A stretch of 64,000 nt of DNA from Bifidobacterium callimiconis (GCF_003952005.1 NZ_QXGJ01000001.1:1-64000); one strand, 5' to 3'; numbered from the stretch's first letter, positions 27,705-37,767 are shown. Notes: generated by a model not told the origin, from the sequence alone. A program made the numbers and translations.

Positions 27705-28424
27705 TCAGTCGGCGAAATACTTCGTTACCGCGTCGAACAGCTGGTCGACGGTATCGATGATCAGCGTCGCCTTGTGCTTCTCGAGCTCGTTCGGCTCGGC
27801 GTAGCCCCAGCGGCAGCCGATCGATCCGATGCCCGTCGCCATGGCGCCGTCCATGTCGGTCCAACGATCGCCGACCATGACCGCCTTGTCGCCGGCCGAT
27901 TCGTCGTAGCCGATATGCTCGAAGCAGTATCGGATCACCTGATCCTTGTCGAGACGCGACGTGTCCATGCTGGCGCCATACACGCCGTCCACCATGCCGG
28001 TCAGATGGAAATGCTCGCATACCGGAATGGCCTGCGGTTCGGGCTTGCAGGTGGCGATGGCGAGGTAATATCCGGCTTCGCGGAGCTTGGCCAGCTGCTC
28101 GGGAATGCCGGAATACACGGTATTGAACAAGCGTCCCGGAACCTTGTTGCCCGGCTCGTTCGGATCGTCGAACACCGCGGCGTCGGAATAGTAATGGCGA
28201 TAGATCCTTACGGCACGATCAAGCTCATCCCCCGCCGGAATGCCATTGCGCTGGAAGGATTCCATGATCGACGGACCGATGAACCGATGCAGCTCATCAT
28301 TGTCGGGCACCGGACGTCCCAGCTCTTCGAACGCCTTGGTCACCGAGGCGATGATGCCGGGATCGGACTTGGTCAGGGTGCCGTCAAGATCAAGCAGGAC
28401 AACGCGTGACGGATGGCTGAGCAT
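27705..28424 (-). CDS. HAD-superfamily phosphatase (phosphoglycolate-phosphatase-like)
   Basis: A 239-residue haloacid-dehalogenase-type hydrolase. Motif I is DLDGTL (12-17, nucleophile Asp12 and acid Asp14); motif II is in IATCKP; motif IV is GDRWTD. The cap is helical, as in Gph/PGP subfamily members, so the substrate is a small phosphorylated metabolite that I cannot name. ATG 28424 follows GAGAGGAAG. It is a single gene, convergent with the MerR gene. Confidence 0.85.
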   Translation of the reverse strand: MLSHPSRVVLLDLDGTLTKSDPGIIASVTKAFEELGRPVPDNDELHRFIGPSIMESFQRNGIPAGDELDRAVRIYRHYYSDAAVFDDPNEPGNKVPGRLFNTVYSGIPEQLAKLREAGYYLAIATCKPEPQAIPVCEHFHLTGMVDGVYGASMDTSRLDKDQVIRYCFEHIGYDESAGDKAVMVGDRWTDMDGAMATGIGSIGCRWGYAEPNELEKHKATLIIDTVDQLFDAVTKYFAD

Positions 28425-28558
28425 GAGAACTTCCTCTCTGTTTCAATTTGTTCATCGATTTGACATTGGTATGTGGCGTATGCGGAACATCGTCGCAGTG
28501 ATCATCTCGGTGCTATGGGATTTCATATAACGATCCTGCTATTTGACGATAATCACGA

Positions 28559-28593
28559 CAATGCCCGACCACAGTGATCGTGGCCGGGCATTG
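28559..28593 (-). terminator. Hairpin after rbpA
   Basis: Stem CAATGCCCG (28559-28567) with CGGGCATTG (28585-28593), extended by CCAC/GTGG pairs. It lies just downstream of the minus-strand rbpA stop. No T-run. Confidence 0.55.
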
Positions 28594-28601
28594 CAGTCCG
28601 C

Positions 28602-28949
28602 TTATTCGTAATCCGGGATCCAGCCCTCACGGTGCATCTTCAGACGCTTGTCGAGCAGCTCCTTGAGCTCCTCCTCGCTGCGGCGTTCCAGCAGCATGTC
28701 CCAGTGGGTTCGCGTCGGCTTGGCGATCTCATTCGCCTCGGCATCCTCAGCGCCCTCACGGTGGGCGGTCTGACCGCAACGGCACTCCCACTCGGCGGGA
28801 ATCTCCGCACCCTCGGCCAGCGGCAGAATCGTCCTGTGGCCCTTCGGGCAGACATATGCCACATCGTTACGCGCGGCGAAATCGACGTTGTCGTCCGATT
28901 CGAGTGATTTGGCACCGATGCTCATACCACGAAGCGAGCGTTCAGCCAT
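28602..28949 (-). CDS. rbpA: RNA polymerase-binding protein RbpA
   Basis: A 115-residue actinobacteria-specific factor that binds the principal sigma factor and RNA polymerase and stabilises the open promoter complex. It starts MAERSLRG, and has the zinc-ribbon-like core YVCPKGH and WECRCGQ, then the sigma-interaction helix WDMLLERRSEEELKELLDKR. ATG 28949 follows AGGAGGAA. It is a strong marker of an actinobacterial genome. Confidence 0.96.
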   Translation of the reverse strand: MAERSLRGMSIGAKSLESDDNVDFAARNDVAYVCPKGHRTILPLAEGAEIPAEWECRCGQTAHREGAEDAEANEIAKPTRTHWDMLLERRSEEELKELLDKRLKMHREGWIPDYE

Positions 28950-29041
28950 GCTAGTTCCTCCTGTACCTGTACAACCGTATCCACGCTACAAAACAGTGCA
29001 GACCTTGATATTATTCCCGGCCTTCCCCGAGGACGGTCCCG

Positions 29042-31642
29042 TCAGTCAACGCCCGAGTAGGCGACGATGCCGCGATTGATCAGATCCGCGGCCTGACGCG
29101 CCGTCGTGGCCACGTCCTCGCCGTCGACAGCGAGATACGGACCCGTCTGCGCCACCTGACCGAGAATGTCGGCCAGACGCTTGCAGGTACGGACGAAATC
29201 ACCGCCGGTCATATCGCTATTCTGCAACACGACGGACAGATCACTGCCCTTGGCCCATTCGTAGGCGATGTCGACCATGCCGAAATCCAGCTGACGTGGC
29301 GCGTCGAGACCGGCATCCTCGCAGATGACGTTGATTCGCGACCAGACCCGCTTGGCCTGCATCGCCACCTGCTCCAGATTTCCGGGATAGCGACGAGGCT
29401 CCCCCGAACCGCCACGTCGAGCCTCGTAGACGAACGCGCTGCACAACGCGGCGACCTCGGCGGGCTTAAGATCGGCAAACAGACCGGATACCAGGCACTG
29501 CGCCAACACCAGATCAAGCTCGCTGTACAGGCGACGCAACAACTGTCCACGTTCGGTCAGCACGTAATCGGCGGGACGATCATCGAGAGGCTCCCCCGTG
29601 GCCGAAGACGCCGCCACGCCCTCCAAATACCCCAGATTCTCAAGAATCATGCAGATCGCATCGAATCGGCGTGCAACCGAACCGGTTCTTGAGTCATACC
29701 GGTGCTGCACACGCTCCAGTTCACGACTCTCCCTCATCCAACGATGTCCCCAACGCATATGCTGAGCCAGATCCGGACAGGAACGGCAAGGATGATCACG
29801 ATCCTTCTCGCGAAGCTCCGCGATACGGCGATCCAGATCACGGAACGCCTGGGAACGTTCCTGCTCGGAACGGAAGTTACGGTGCTTGAGCGCCTTGCGC
29901 TCACCACGCTCCAGATCGGTCAGACGCATCCGCACCTGCAGAAAATCACGGAAGTCTCCCCTGTCGCAGACGAACGCGCGTTCATATCCATCCAATGCGG
30001 TGCGTAACGTAACGATCTGCGACTCCAGCGTTTCGGCGGACTCATTGGCCTCCCACTGCGCGAAGGAATGATCCAACGTGGCGCGCGCCGTCCGATAATC
30101 ACTCGAATCCAGCAGATTCACCGCCATGTTGAACGTCGGGCGGAAACTCGAATGCAACGGGTACACGCGCTTCGACGACAATGCCGCCGCCGTAGCCGCC
30201 TGAAAATCACGATGATCCACCACCACCGCATGGCCAATGGAATCGATGCCTCGTCGGCCCGCACGGCCCGTCAGCTGGGTGAACTCCCCCGGCGTCAGCG
30301 GCACATGACCGGTACCGTTGAACTTGTCAAGCTTCTCCACCACCACGCAGCGCGCCGGCATATTGATGCCCAACGCCAACGTCTCGGTGGCAAACACCAC
30401 CTTCACCAGACTCTCTTCGAACAGGCGTTCGACGATCTGGCGAAACAGAGCGATCATACCCGCATGATGCGGCGCGAACCCCTCCTCCAACGCAAACCGG
30501 AAATTGGCGAAATGCAACGTGCGCAACTCATCACGAGTCAGCTGCCCATCGACCATCTCATCCACGATCTGACGGATACGACGGGCCTCCTGCGGCGTGG
30601 TAAGCTCCAGACCGGCATTAATGCACTGCTGAACCGCCATATCACAGCCATTACGGGAGAAAATGAAATATATGCCGGGCAGCAGATCGAGATAATGCAG
30701 CTCATCGACCACAGCCCACCGTTTCGGCGTATACCGTTGCGCACGAGACTCACGACGGTCAGAATGCCCGCCACGACCCCGACCATGGGACCCGCCACGA
30801 CCCCCGACACGTCGTTCCGCAATACGATCCAACTCCGAAATCCGCGACACCAGATCCGGATTCAACTGCGTACTCGTTGCCGAACGATACAGGTCATAGA
30901 TCTCCGGTTCATGACGCTCATCCCGCTGCACCATCACATGCTGCTCCAACGGCACAGGACGCCGCTCCGACACCACCAAAGCGGTATCGCCCCTTGTCGA
31001 CTCTATCCACGCGGAGAAATCCTCCACATTGGACACCGTCGCGGAAAGGCCCACCACACGCACCTGCCGGGGAAGATGAATGATGACCTCCTCCCACACC
31101 GGTCCACGGAACCGGTCGGCAAGATAATGCACTTCATCAAGCACCACATATCGCAACGCGGTCAGCGTCGTGGACTGCTCATACAACATATTGCGCAACA
31201 CCTCGGTGGTCATCACCACGATGTCCGCCTCGGAATTGATCGATGTGTCACCGGTCAGCAGGCCGACCCTGTCCTGACCATACAGTTCAACCAGATCATG
31301 ATACTTTTGATTGCTCAGCGCCTTGATAGGCGTGGTATAGAACGCCTTGACATTGCGCTCCTGAGCCAGAAACACGGCGAAATCCGCGACGATGGTCTTA
31401 CCCGCACCGGTAGGCGCGGCAACGATCACATTATCCCCCGCCTCCAAGGCGTTGATCGCATCAAGCTGAAAATCATCAAGCGGGAAATCAAGCGTCTGCG
31501 CAAAACGGTGCGCCGCGCTCGCGGAATGCTTCTGGCGCTCGCGGAATGCCTGATACCGTGCAGCGGGACTGTCGGGCTGCTGCATCGTGTTGTCGGCCTC
31601 GTCGGTGCCGCTGCCGTGCTTGTGTCGATGACGACGTGCCAT
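29042..31642 (-). CDS. Ski2/HelY-type DEAD/DEAH-box RNA helicase
   Basis: An 866-residue ATP-dependent helicase. Walker A AAPTGAGKT (75-83), DEVH box, SATVSN (motif III) and QLTGRAGRRGID (motif VI) are present, followed by the DSHCT-like C-terminal region. It belongs to the Ski2-like family with the actinobacterial HelY proteins, presumably acting in RNA metabolism. ATG 31642 is preceded by GGAGGAA; the longer ORF upstream lacks similarity. The start overlaps the stop of the diacylglycerol kinase-like gene (TGATG), so the two are co-translated. Confidence 0.92.
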   Translation of the reverse strand: MARRHRHKHGSGTDEADNTMQQPDSPAARYQAFRERQKHSASAAHRFAQTLDFPLDDFQLDAINALEAGDNVIVAAPTGAGKTIVADFAVFLAQERNVKAFYTTPIKALSNQKYHDLVELYGQDRVGLLTGDTSINSEADIVVMTTEVLRNMLYEQSTTLTALRYVVLDEVHYLADRFRGPVWEEVIIHLPRQVRVVGLSATVSNVEDFSAWIESTRGDTALVVSERRPVPLEQHVMVQRDERHEPEIYDLYRSATSTQLNPDLVSRISELDRIAERRVGGRGGSHGRGRGGHSDRRESRAQRYTPKRWAVVDELHYLDLLPGIYFIFSRNGCDMAVQQCINAGLELTTPQEARRIRQIVDEMVDGQLTRDELRTLHFANFRFALEEGFAPHHAGMIALFRQIVERLFEESLVKVVFATETLALGINMPARCVVVEKLDKFNGTGHVPLTPGEFTQLTGRAGRRGIDSIGHAVVVDHRDFQAATAAALSSKRVYPLHSSFRPTFNMAVNLLDSSDYRTARATLDHSFAQWEANESAETLESQIVTLRTALDGYERAFVCDRGDFRDFLQVRMRLTDLERGERKALKHRNFRSEQERSQAFRDLDRRIAELREKDRDHPCRSCPDLAQHMRWGHRWMRESRELERVQHRYDSRTGSVARRFDAICMILENLGYLEGVAASSATGEPLDDRPADYVLTERGQLLRRLYSELDLVLAQCLVSGLFADLKPAEVAALCSAFVYEARRGGSGEPRRYPGNLEQVAMQAKRVWSRINVICEDAGLDAPRQLDFGMVDIAYEWAKGSDLSVVLQNSDMTGGDFVRTCKRLADILGQVAQTGPYLAVDGEDVATTARQAADLINRGIVAYSGVD

Positions 31643-32703
31643 CAGTGTTCCTCCCCCGTATGGCGATTGTCTTCGATGGTGTTCCAGCGCTCTCGCACCA
31701 TGGGAGGTACGAGTAGCCGAAGTGCCTTGCCGTGTGCATCCACAGTGACCGGCAACATGCCGATGCATTCGCCGTCCGACATCAGCACCGGTGGGGTCTT
31801 TCCCTCATCGATGGCGTCGATCGTGATCGAACGGATACGCCGATAGCCGATCACCGGTTCGTTGAGATGCATGCCGCGATACGCCTTGGCGAGAATTCGC
31901 AAAGCTTCGGAGGCGGTGGGAAGCCATTTGGCCCACAGCATTTCCAGCAGCCCATCGGCGAGATCGGAATCCGGCGACGCCTGAATGCCACTGCCGATAT
32001 ACGGCGCATTGGCCACGGCCAGCAACGGTGTGAGCAGATCATGGTCGTTGACGGAATGATCCTCGTTCGTGACCGAAACATGGAATCCGTAGTTGCCTAC
32101 GTGTGATGCCTCACGGATGCCGGCCTCCAGATAGCGAAGCGTACCAAACGGCAGACTCGACTGGTTCGCTCGATCATTGATGGCCGCGTCGATAGAACAG
32201 TTCAGCATGCCGGCAAAGAACGTATCGATGCGGTGTCCGCCATCCTCCGGGGAATAGGCGTGTCCGAGATCCAGCACGATCGTCGAATCATAGGAGAGCG
32301 CGGCTGCGATGCCCTCGGCGCTGGTTTCGATACGGCCGATCGGCAGATCAAGTCCTCTGGCGAAATCATTGCCCGAGCCGCATGCGATGATGCCGAGCGG
32401 CACGTCACAGTCGGCCACGGCGTTGACGCCGATCGATACCATGCCGTCGCCTCCGACGACGATCAGGGCCGCGGCATAAGTGATCGCACGACAGGCATTC
32501 TCCAGCGATTCCTCACGGCTATGGCCGGTGATGTCCACCACACCGAAGCCGTGCCGTCCACAGGACTCTCTCAGTGCGGAGATGGCATGGGAAGCCGCAC
32601 GTGATCCATGTCCGTTGTTCGCTGCGGGATTGGTCAGCACTGCGACGATGCCACGACGATGCGACCGGACCTTCCCGGTGTCGTGGTCAGCGACCGAGGT
32701 CAT
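31642..32703 (-). CDS. Diacylglycerol kinase-family lipid kinase
   Basis: A 353-residue protein with a DAGK catalytic domain: VLTNPAANNGHG, VVGGDGMVSIGVNAV (GGDG motif, with Met where Thr is usual) and ACGSGNDFARGL. It could phosphorylate diacylglycerol or a related lipid and return it to phosphatidate for cdsA. In-frame ATGs exist at 32703 and 32736; 32703 has GGAAGA upstream, while 32736 overlaps the neighbour by 50 bases but has GGAG. The start is uncertain. It is co-transcribed with the helicase. Confidence 0.85.
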   Translation of the reverse strand: MTSVADHDTGKVRSHRRGIVAVLTNPAANNGHGSRAASHAISALRESCGRHGFGVVDITGHSREESLENACRAITYAAALIVVGGDGMVSIGVNAVADCDVPLGIIACGSGNDFARGLDLPIGRIETSAEGIAAALSYDSTIVLDLGHAYSPEDGGHRIDTFFAGMLNCSIDAAINDRANQSSLPFGTLRYLEAGIREASHVGNYGFHVSVTNEDHSVNDHDLLTPLLAVANAPYIGSGIQASPDSDLADGLLEMLWAKWLPTASEALRILAKAYRGMHLNEPVIGYRRIRSITIDAIDEGKTPPVLMSDGECIGMLPVTVDAHGKALRLLVPPMVRERWNTIEDNRHTGEEH

Positions 32704-33010
32704 TGAACGTCTTCCAGCGCTTCCAAACGGTAGCATGCCTGCTCCTTGTTTCCTCCTGATGCCTGATCACCGCGGAATGGGCATCGGCGTATCGATCGGC
32801 CGATACCTCAAGCGGCAGAATAAACGACGGCGCCTCGGCATCCCCCGTCGTCGGTTCCTGATCAAGACGCGCGAATATATCGGCGATGCGACCGCCCGTC
32901 TCATTGACCGCGTGCAGCGCCGCCAATGCACGTCGAACCGCATATACGGATCCCGTGATCAGCATCGCGAGCAGAAAGATCACCAGCAGTACCCATACCC
33001 ATCCCGGCAT
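32687..33010 (-). CDS. Small single-pass membrane protein of unknown function
   Basis: A 107-residue protein. Residues 3-25 (VWVLLVIFLLAMLITGSVYA) form a membrane helix; the remainder is a cytoplasmic-type helical tail with many Arg, Glu and His, ending WKRWKTFNDLGR. I recognise no domain. ATG 33010 has a good AAGGAGA. Its end overlaps the start of the diacylglycerol kinase-like gene, so it is probably the first gene of that operon. Confidence 0.7.
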   Translation of the reverse strand: MPGWVWVLLVIFLLAMLITGSVYAVRRALAALHAVNETGGRIADIFARLDQEPTTGDAEAPSFILPLEVSADRYADAHSAVIRHQEETRSRHATVWKRWKTFNDLGR

Positions 33011-33096
33011 TCGTGCGTCTCCTTACTTCAAGGCCAAAACCAAATTGGCCCATCATTCAGACTACTTGGTCCTCCTGATGGGCGTGATGTCGTTCG

Positions 33097-35025
33097 TCAC
33101 TGGGCCGGCGATGACGATTGCGTGGACGATGCATTATCGCCCAGCGACAGCTCTCTGGTGGCCCGAGCCGTGATCATGGAACGCAGTGTTCCCGGTGACA
33201 CCGCCACGATATGACGGGCATGGGCGATGCAGAACGCGACGAACCACGAATCGGACGAGACCGTCAGATACACCTTTTCGCCATTGCCGCACTTCTCCAC
33301 ACGAGCATCCTGCAACGAATCGATGAACGGCAGATCAGGCTTGTCGGTGACGAACGACGCCGCAGTACCGTTGTCGAAGCTCCACTGCCGCAGTTCCGAG
33401 ATCGGCACATCGGGCACTTCGATCGGCTGATCGGGCTTGACGACGTCGGCGCGACTGATACGGGCCAAGCGCAGCACCTGCCAGTCCCGGTGCCGCTGAT
33501 CGGCGACATCCGCAGCCGGAATGTTGAACGACGATTCGGTGGCACCCTTCCACACGGCCGTGTAGTACACGCCCTCGTCCACGAAGATCTTCGCCGGAGC
33601 GACGAGCTTCTCCCTGACGCGGCCAGCGCCGTCGGTGTACTCGATATTGAGCAGCGACTTGGAATGAATCGCACTGTCCACGGCCTGGAAGCACTGCGGC
33701 TCCATTTCGTAGCCGGTCAGCGACAGCCACGGGGTCTCCCCCGGTTCGGTATGTTCACGCAGCCGGGCATACAGGGAACCGGCCTGACGTCGCGACTGCG
33801 GCGGCAGGAGCGGCGAATGGGCAAGATAGCTCACCGAGGCGGTCAGCAGACTCAGATACTGGGGTGAGATGCCGGCAAGGCGTTCCAGTCCCAAGGAATT
33901 GGTGGCGCTGATAATGCCTTCGGCCTCGAGCAGGGACCAGTCGATGTCGAAGAACTGGCTGCCCGCCATTTCGCCGTCATCGGAAACCGTGGTCAGCGTG
34001 CCGATATCCTTGCGGATCACGGCGACAGACTTCTTCAGCTCGTCCTCGTTCTTGGCATGACCGATAAAACGTTCCGCCAGATCGGTCATGGGAAATTCCT
34101 CACCGATATGCGCGGAAAGGAACAGCATGAGACGCAGTCGACGATCCACCTCAGAACCGGTCTGGAACGACGCGCTCAACGCCTTGCGCCCCTTCGACTT
34201 GCTCTTGGCGTCCTCGGTCTCGGCATTGTGATCGTTCGCAATGGCCAGATCGCGCCTGGCCTGAATCGCCTCCTCGGGATGATCGGCCGACCCCAGCTGG
34301 GTGGCTGCATGAAGACGGCGATTGAACGCGTCGGCAGCCTCCTGAGGGCTGACGATCGAGGAACCGGGATGCTCAAGCACGAACATCGCAAGATCATCGG
34401 AATCGGTGTAGGCCACGTTGATGTGCTCGCCGTCCACGTCAACGGTCGCGGCGAAGCGGCGGGAATCGATGACCTTCACCAGCACGTCAGGAATCGTCTG
34501 CGTGCCCAGACCGGGCGCAATGGAGTCCAGACCAAGGCCGGGAACCGGCATCTGCGGTACGCGCGGTGCGGTTCGAGAAACCTTGGTGTTCTCCTGGGAC
34601 TCCATGCGCTGCGAGGCGGATGACAGCGAGATTGACTGTGCGAGATAATTGGCCGCGGCGAGAACCGGAAGATCCTCCTGCTCGAACCGCATGCGAATCC
34701 TGGGCTCGTCACCGAGCTGCAGGCGGTACGACGCGAAATCCTGTCCTTCGGACTTCGACGAGTACTCCGGCTGCCGGGACTCGATGGCGATGCCCATAGC
34801 CGCCAATTTGGCGCGATCTCGCTGGAACTGCTTGGCGAACGCCGCCTTGGCCGCCTGATCGGCCAACTCACCATATGAATCGGCATATGCCTTGACTCGT
34901 TGGGCGATTTGGCGAGAAGTCAGCCATTGGGGGAACGCCGATGAAAGTACGGCCAGCACATCCAGCTCATGCTTGCCCCATTTATCGGAGAAACGGCGCC
35001 TTCCGTTTGAAGCTCCCTCAGCCAT
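33097..35025 (-). CDS. pafBC: Fused PafBC-type WYL-domain transcriptional regulator
   Basis: A 642-residue protein built from two HTH-WYL-like halves, the fused form of the actinobacterial PafB and PafC regulators. An N-terminal helix-turn-helix (SRQIAQRVKAYADSYG region) is followed by a divergent WYL region, then a second HTH near 290-345 and the WYL/WCX region with LLNIEYTDGAGRVREKLVAP and FVDEGVYYTAVWK. In mycobacteria PafBC activates LexA-independent DNA-damage genes after binding single-stranded DNA. ATG 35025 follows GAGGA. No proteasome gene is nearby. Confidence 0.85.
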   Translation of the reverse strand: MAEGASNGRRRFSDKWGKHELDVLAVLSSAFPQWLTSRQIAQRVKAYADSYGELADQAAKAAFAKQFQRDRAKLAAMGIAIESRQPEYSSKSEGQDFASYRLQLGDEPRIRMRFEQEDLPVLAAANYLAQSISLSSASQRMESQENTKVSRTAPRVPQMPVPGLGLDSIAPGLGTQTIPDVLVKVIDSRRFAATVDVDGEHINVAYTDSDDLAMFVLEHPGSSIVSPQEAADAFNRRLHAATQLGSADHPEEAIQARRDLAIANDHNAETEDAKSKSKGRKALSASFQTGSEVDRRLRLMLFLSAHIGEEFPMTDLAERFIGHAKNEDELKKSVAVIRKDIGTLTTVSDDGEMAGSQFFDIDWSLLEAEGIISATNSLGLERLAGISPQYLSLLTASVSYLAHSPLLPPQSRRQAGSLYARLREHTEPGETPWLSLTGYEMEPQCFQAVDSAIHSKSLLNIEYTDGAGRVREKLVAPAKIFVDEGVYYTAVWKGATESSFNIPAADVADQRHRDWQVLRLARISRADVVKPDQPIEVPDVPISELRQWSFDNGTAASFVTDKPDLPFIDSLQDARVEKCGNGEKVYLTVSSDSWFVAFCIAHARHIVAVSPGTLRSMITARATRELSLGDNASSTQSSSPAQ

Positions 35026-35135
35026 CTGTCCTCACGTCTCGTTAACGTTGATAGTTGTATGTAGGCGCAAGAGCGCCTGTAGACATTCTACGGGTATTTC
35101 TTCGTAAAACCATGGTTTTTATGAAAAATTACCCT

Positions 35136-35157
35136 AATGGGCGATTTCTCGCCCATT
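35136..35157 (-). terminator. Rho-independent terminator after the uridylyltransferase gene
   Basis: Stem AATGGGCGA (35136-35144) with its complement (35149-35157), 4-nt loop, then a T-rich minus-strand tail within 15 bases. Confidence 0.8.
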
Positions 35158-35162
35158 GTCAT

Positions 35163-36590
35163 TTACAACCAGTCGTCCGGTTCGACGCCCAGAGGCCCGA
35201 TGAATTCGCCGTTTGGCACGTACGCCGGATCTCCCTTGTCTTCGAGCAATGCGTCCGAGAAGCATTTCACATTCTGACCGAACGTCCAGTCGCCCTTGAC
35301 GGTGAAGGACTTGGCTGCGGCCAGGGACGGCACGCCATAGGGGAAACGCTCGTCGAAATCGGCGATGTTCTTGTAATAGCGAGGATCAAGGTCGACCTCG
35401 GGGAAGATGTAGTTGCCATCCTCCATCTCATAGGAATCCGTCAGGTGGAAGCGATCGGAACGCATGATGAACAGATCGTTGGTCGTCTTCACCGGAAGGA
35501 ATCGAGGACGGTCCACCTCGATGCAGGTGGCGCCATCGAACAGCGAGATGGCGGCGCCCATGGCGGTCTCAAGCTGGATGACCTTGGTGGTGGAGGAATC
35601 GGTGGGGTCCACGGTCTTGCGATTGCGGATGACCGGCAGCTCAAGCACGCCGTTGGTGGCGGCCAGCTTCTCACGAAGATCACGCACACGCACCCAGATG
35701 TTGTTGGTGTTGAAATACGGGTGCTTGGCGATATTGGTGGCATCCGCCTTGTCATCCGGGTGCACCTGGCTCATTTCGCGCAGCGAAAGACGACCGGTCT
35801 TCTTGTCGCGCACGATGTGACCGCCCTTGCGGTCGGCCGGAGTCTTATGCGCCACTTCGACCATGAACGGGGCTCCGGACTGGGCGAATGCGCCTGCCAG
35901 CGTGGTGGACGGGCGGGCACCCAGATTGTCGGAGTTGGAGATGAACAGGTATTCGATGCCATGCTCCAGCAGGGAGTCCAGCAGACCGGATTCCCACAGC
36001 GTGGCGAACACATCACCGTGTCCCGGCGGACACCATTCGAGTTCGGGATTCTCCGGATGCTCGACGGGGGCGCCGGTGGCGGCATCGATCTTCGGTTCCA
36101 CATGCTGGATGATCTCCATGGGAATGTCGTCCTGGTGGAAACGACGGTTGTGATGCAGCACGGCCATGGATTCCTTCGAGGTGCGGAAGGAGTTCATAAG
36201 CGTCAGCGGCAGCTGCACGTTCTCGCGGGTGCGTGCCGTGATGACCTGTCCCAGAATAATGTCAAGGAAGCGCATGCGCTTCGCCTTGTGACGGCGGACG
36301 GGCAGCAGCGACTTCGGGCCGGCCAAACCCATTGAGGTTCCCAAGCCGCCGTTGAGCTTGAGGAATGCGGTCTTGCGGAACGCTTCGAGCGCCTTGTCGT
36401 GGTCGATGGTGTGATGGATGTCGCGTACGGCCGGAATGTCGGTCAGAGGCTCAACGTCCTCCTCGCGGATCCACTCGGACTGATCGGCCTGCCATGTGCG
36501 GTAGAGTCGCTCGAACTGCGAAATGGCGATCTCGCTCATGCCATGTTCGCGCATCTTGGCGGCGGACAGGCTAAATGAATCGTTGGACAC
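35163..36590 (-). CDS. ugpA: UTP-glucose-1-phosphate uridylyltransferase (UDPGP family)
   Basis: A 475-residue enzyme making UDP-glucose from UTP and glucose-1-phosphate. It belongs to the UDPGP family shared with eukaryotes, with LNGGLGTSMGLAGPKSLL (79-96) at the nucleotide site, WCPPGHGD and a YLFISNSDNLGA-like substrate loop. It contrasts with the shorter bacterial GalU type. UDP-glucose feeds the bifidobacterial galactose and lacto-N-biose pathways. The start is GTG 36590 preceded by AAAGGGGAA. It is a single-gene unit. Confidence 0.92.
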   Translation of the reverse strand: MSNDSFSLSAAKMREHGMSEIAISQFERLYRTWQADQSEWIREEDVEPLTDIPAVRDIHHTIDHDKALEAFRKTAFLKLNGGLGTSMGLAGPKSLLPVRRHKAKRMRFLDIILGQVITARTRENVQLPLTLMNSFRTSKESMAVLHHNRRFHQDDIPMEIIQHVEPKIDAATGAPVEHPENPELEWCPPGHGDVFATLWESGLLDSLLEHGIEYLFISNSDNLGARPSTTLAGAFAQSGAPFMVEVAHKTPADRKGGHIVRDKKTGRLSLREMSQVHPDDKADATNIAKHPYFNTNNIWVRVRDLREKLAATNGVLELPVIRNRKTVDPTDSSTTKVIQLETAMGAAISLFDGATCIEVDRPRFLPVKTTNDLFIMRSDRFHLTDSYEMEDGNYIFPEVDLDPRYYKNIADFDERFPYGVPSLAAAKSFTVKGDWTFGQNVKCFSDALLEDKGDPAYVPNGEFIGPLGVEPDDWL

Positions 36591-36775
36591 GGTTCCCCTT
36601 TCGTTTGGACACAGGATTTTATTTTATAGGACAAAAGCGAATAAGGGGGTATGGATTGCCAAAAAAGATGGTTGTCGTTCACCGTCCGTTGGTTTTGAAT
36701 GAATGACGACGTGGATGGAATGCCGTGTCGAGGATCGGACGGCTGCCCGGCAACGGACTCGTGGATGAAACAAAA

Positions 36776-36804
36776 AAGCCCGGAATCATTCAGATTCCGG
36801 GCTT
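36776..36804 (-). terminator. Rho-independent terminator of tRNA-Pro
   Basis: Stem AAGCCCGGAAT (36776-36786) with ATTCCGGGCTT (36794-36804); on the minus strand it ends in six T. It begins 3 bases after the tRNA. Confidence 0.92.
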
Positions 36805-36806
36805 CC

Positions 36807-36883
<77 letters not shown>

Positions 36884-36992
36884 ATGTTGCCGTGGCAACG
36901 AGTAGATAATCTAGCACATCATTTCCGAAGGTGCAAAATCGTGTGTCGCTGTCGGAGTGTTGCAAGGAATTGCAACGTTTTCCTGTCATGGA

Positions 36993-37754
36993 TCAGACTC
37001 CGAACCGTATGAGTTCGCTGGCTACCATGCAGATGGTGTCGTCGATCAGCACGCTGTTCACCGCCCTCTGATCGAACATCTCATCGACCCATACCCGATA
37101 GGCGTCGTAATCCGGGTCGTCCGGCAGCGGACTGTGGGAATGCGAGTCCATATACGCCCGCCAGGATTCCTTGGTGTAATGCATTGGATTGGGAAATGCG
37201 CGAACCGTAGGATTGCGAAAGAACAGGGACTTCGTATCCGAGAAGTGCTGGATGCTGCCCGTGATGACATCCCCGTATTCGTCGCGCCGTTCCCTCCTCA
37301 TCGCTGAGTCGAAAGACGTGACGTTGTATAGCGAAATCAGCAGATACCGTCCGTCGCGCGCAATACGACGACATTCAACGGCGAAGTCATCGGGGTTGAA
37401 CCAGTGCATTGCCTGCGCCACCGTGACCACATCCACGCCATGTACAGGCAGAGCGGTGTGAGCGGCGGTGCCGGATACCACGGTCACGTTGTCGAGTCTT
37501 CGCGTATGGTCGATCAATTCCGCGCGCATGTCCGCATCCGGTTCGACCGCGTACACCGGCAGGCCAAGACGGGCCAGCGGAACGGTAAGTTTGCCCGTGC
37601 CGGCGCCGATATCCGCGATCGTCGTCTCGCTGTCGTCGATCGCAGAAGGCTCCTGCCGGATCAACTCGTCGATGTATCGGATCGCGACCGCAGGATAGTC
37701 CGGTCTTCCGGCATCGTACGCCTGCGCCTTGCCATGAAATTTCGTGTTCCCCAT
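36993..37754 (-). CDS. Class I SAM-dependent methyltransferase
   Basis: A 253-residue Methyltransferase_11-type protein. Motif I is IADIGAGTGKLT, motif II VEPD, and the following AQAMHWF block is typical of this branch. The substrate is unknown. ATG 37754 is preferred over 37766: it is preceded by TATGCT at exactly 7 bases, which suggests a leaderless message. It stands alone between tRNA-Pro and the der terminator. Confidence 0.8.
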   Translation of the reverse strand: MGNTKFHGKAQAYDAGRPDYPAVAIRYIDELIRQEPSAIDDSETTIADIGAGTGKLTVPLARLGLPVYAVEPDADMRAELIDHTRRLDNVTVVSGTAAHTALPVHGVDVVTVAQAMHWFNPDDFAVECRRIARDGRYLLISLYNVTSFDSAMRRERRDEYGDVITGSIQHFSDTKSLFFRNPTVRAFPNPMHYTKESWRAYMDSHSHSPLPDDPDYDAYRVWVDEMFDQRAVNSVLIDDTICMVASELIRFGV

Positions 37755-37761
37755 GCACTCC

Positions 37762-37767
37762 AGCATA
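37762..37767 (-). promoter_or_regulatory. -10 box for a leaderless methyltransferase message
   Basis: TATGCT on the minus strand fits TANNNT and lies 7 bases before ATG 37754. The intervening GGAG is too close to act as a normal Shine-Dalgarno. Confidence 0.5.
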
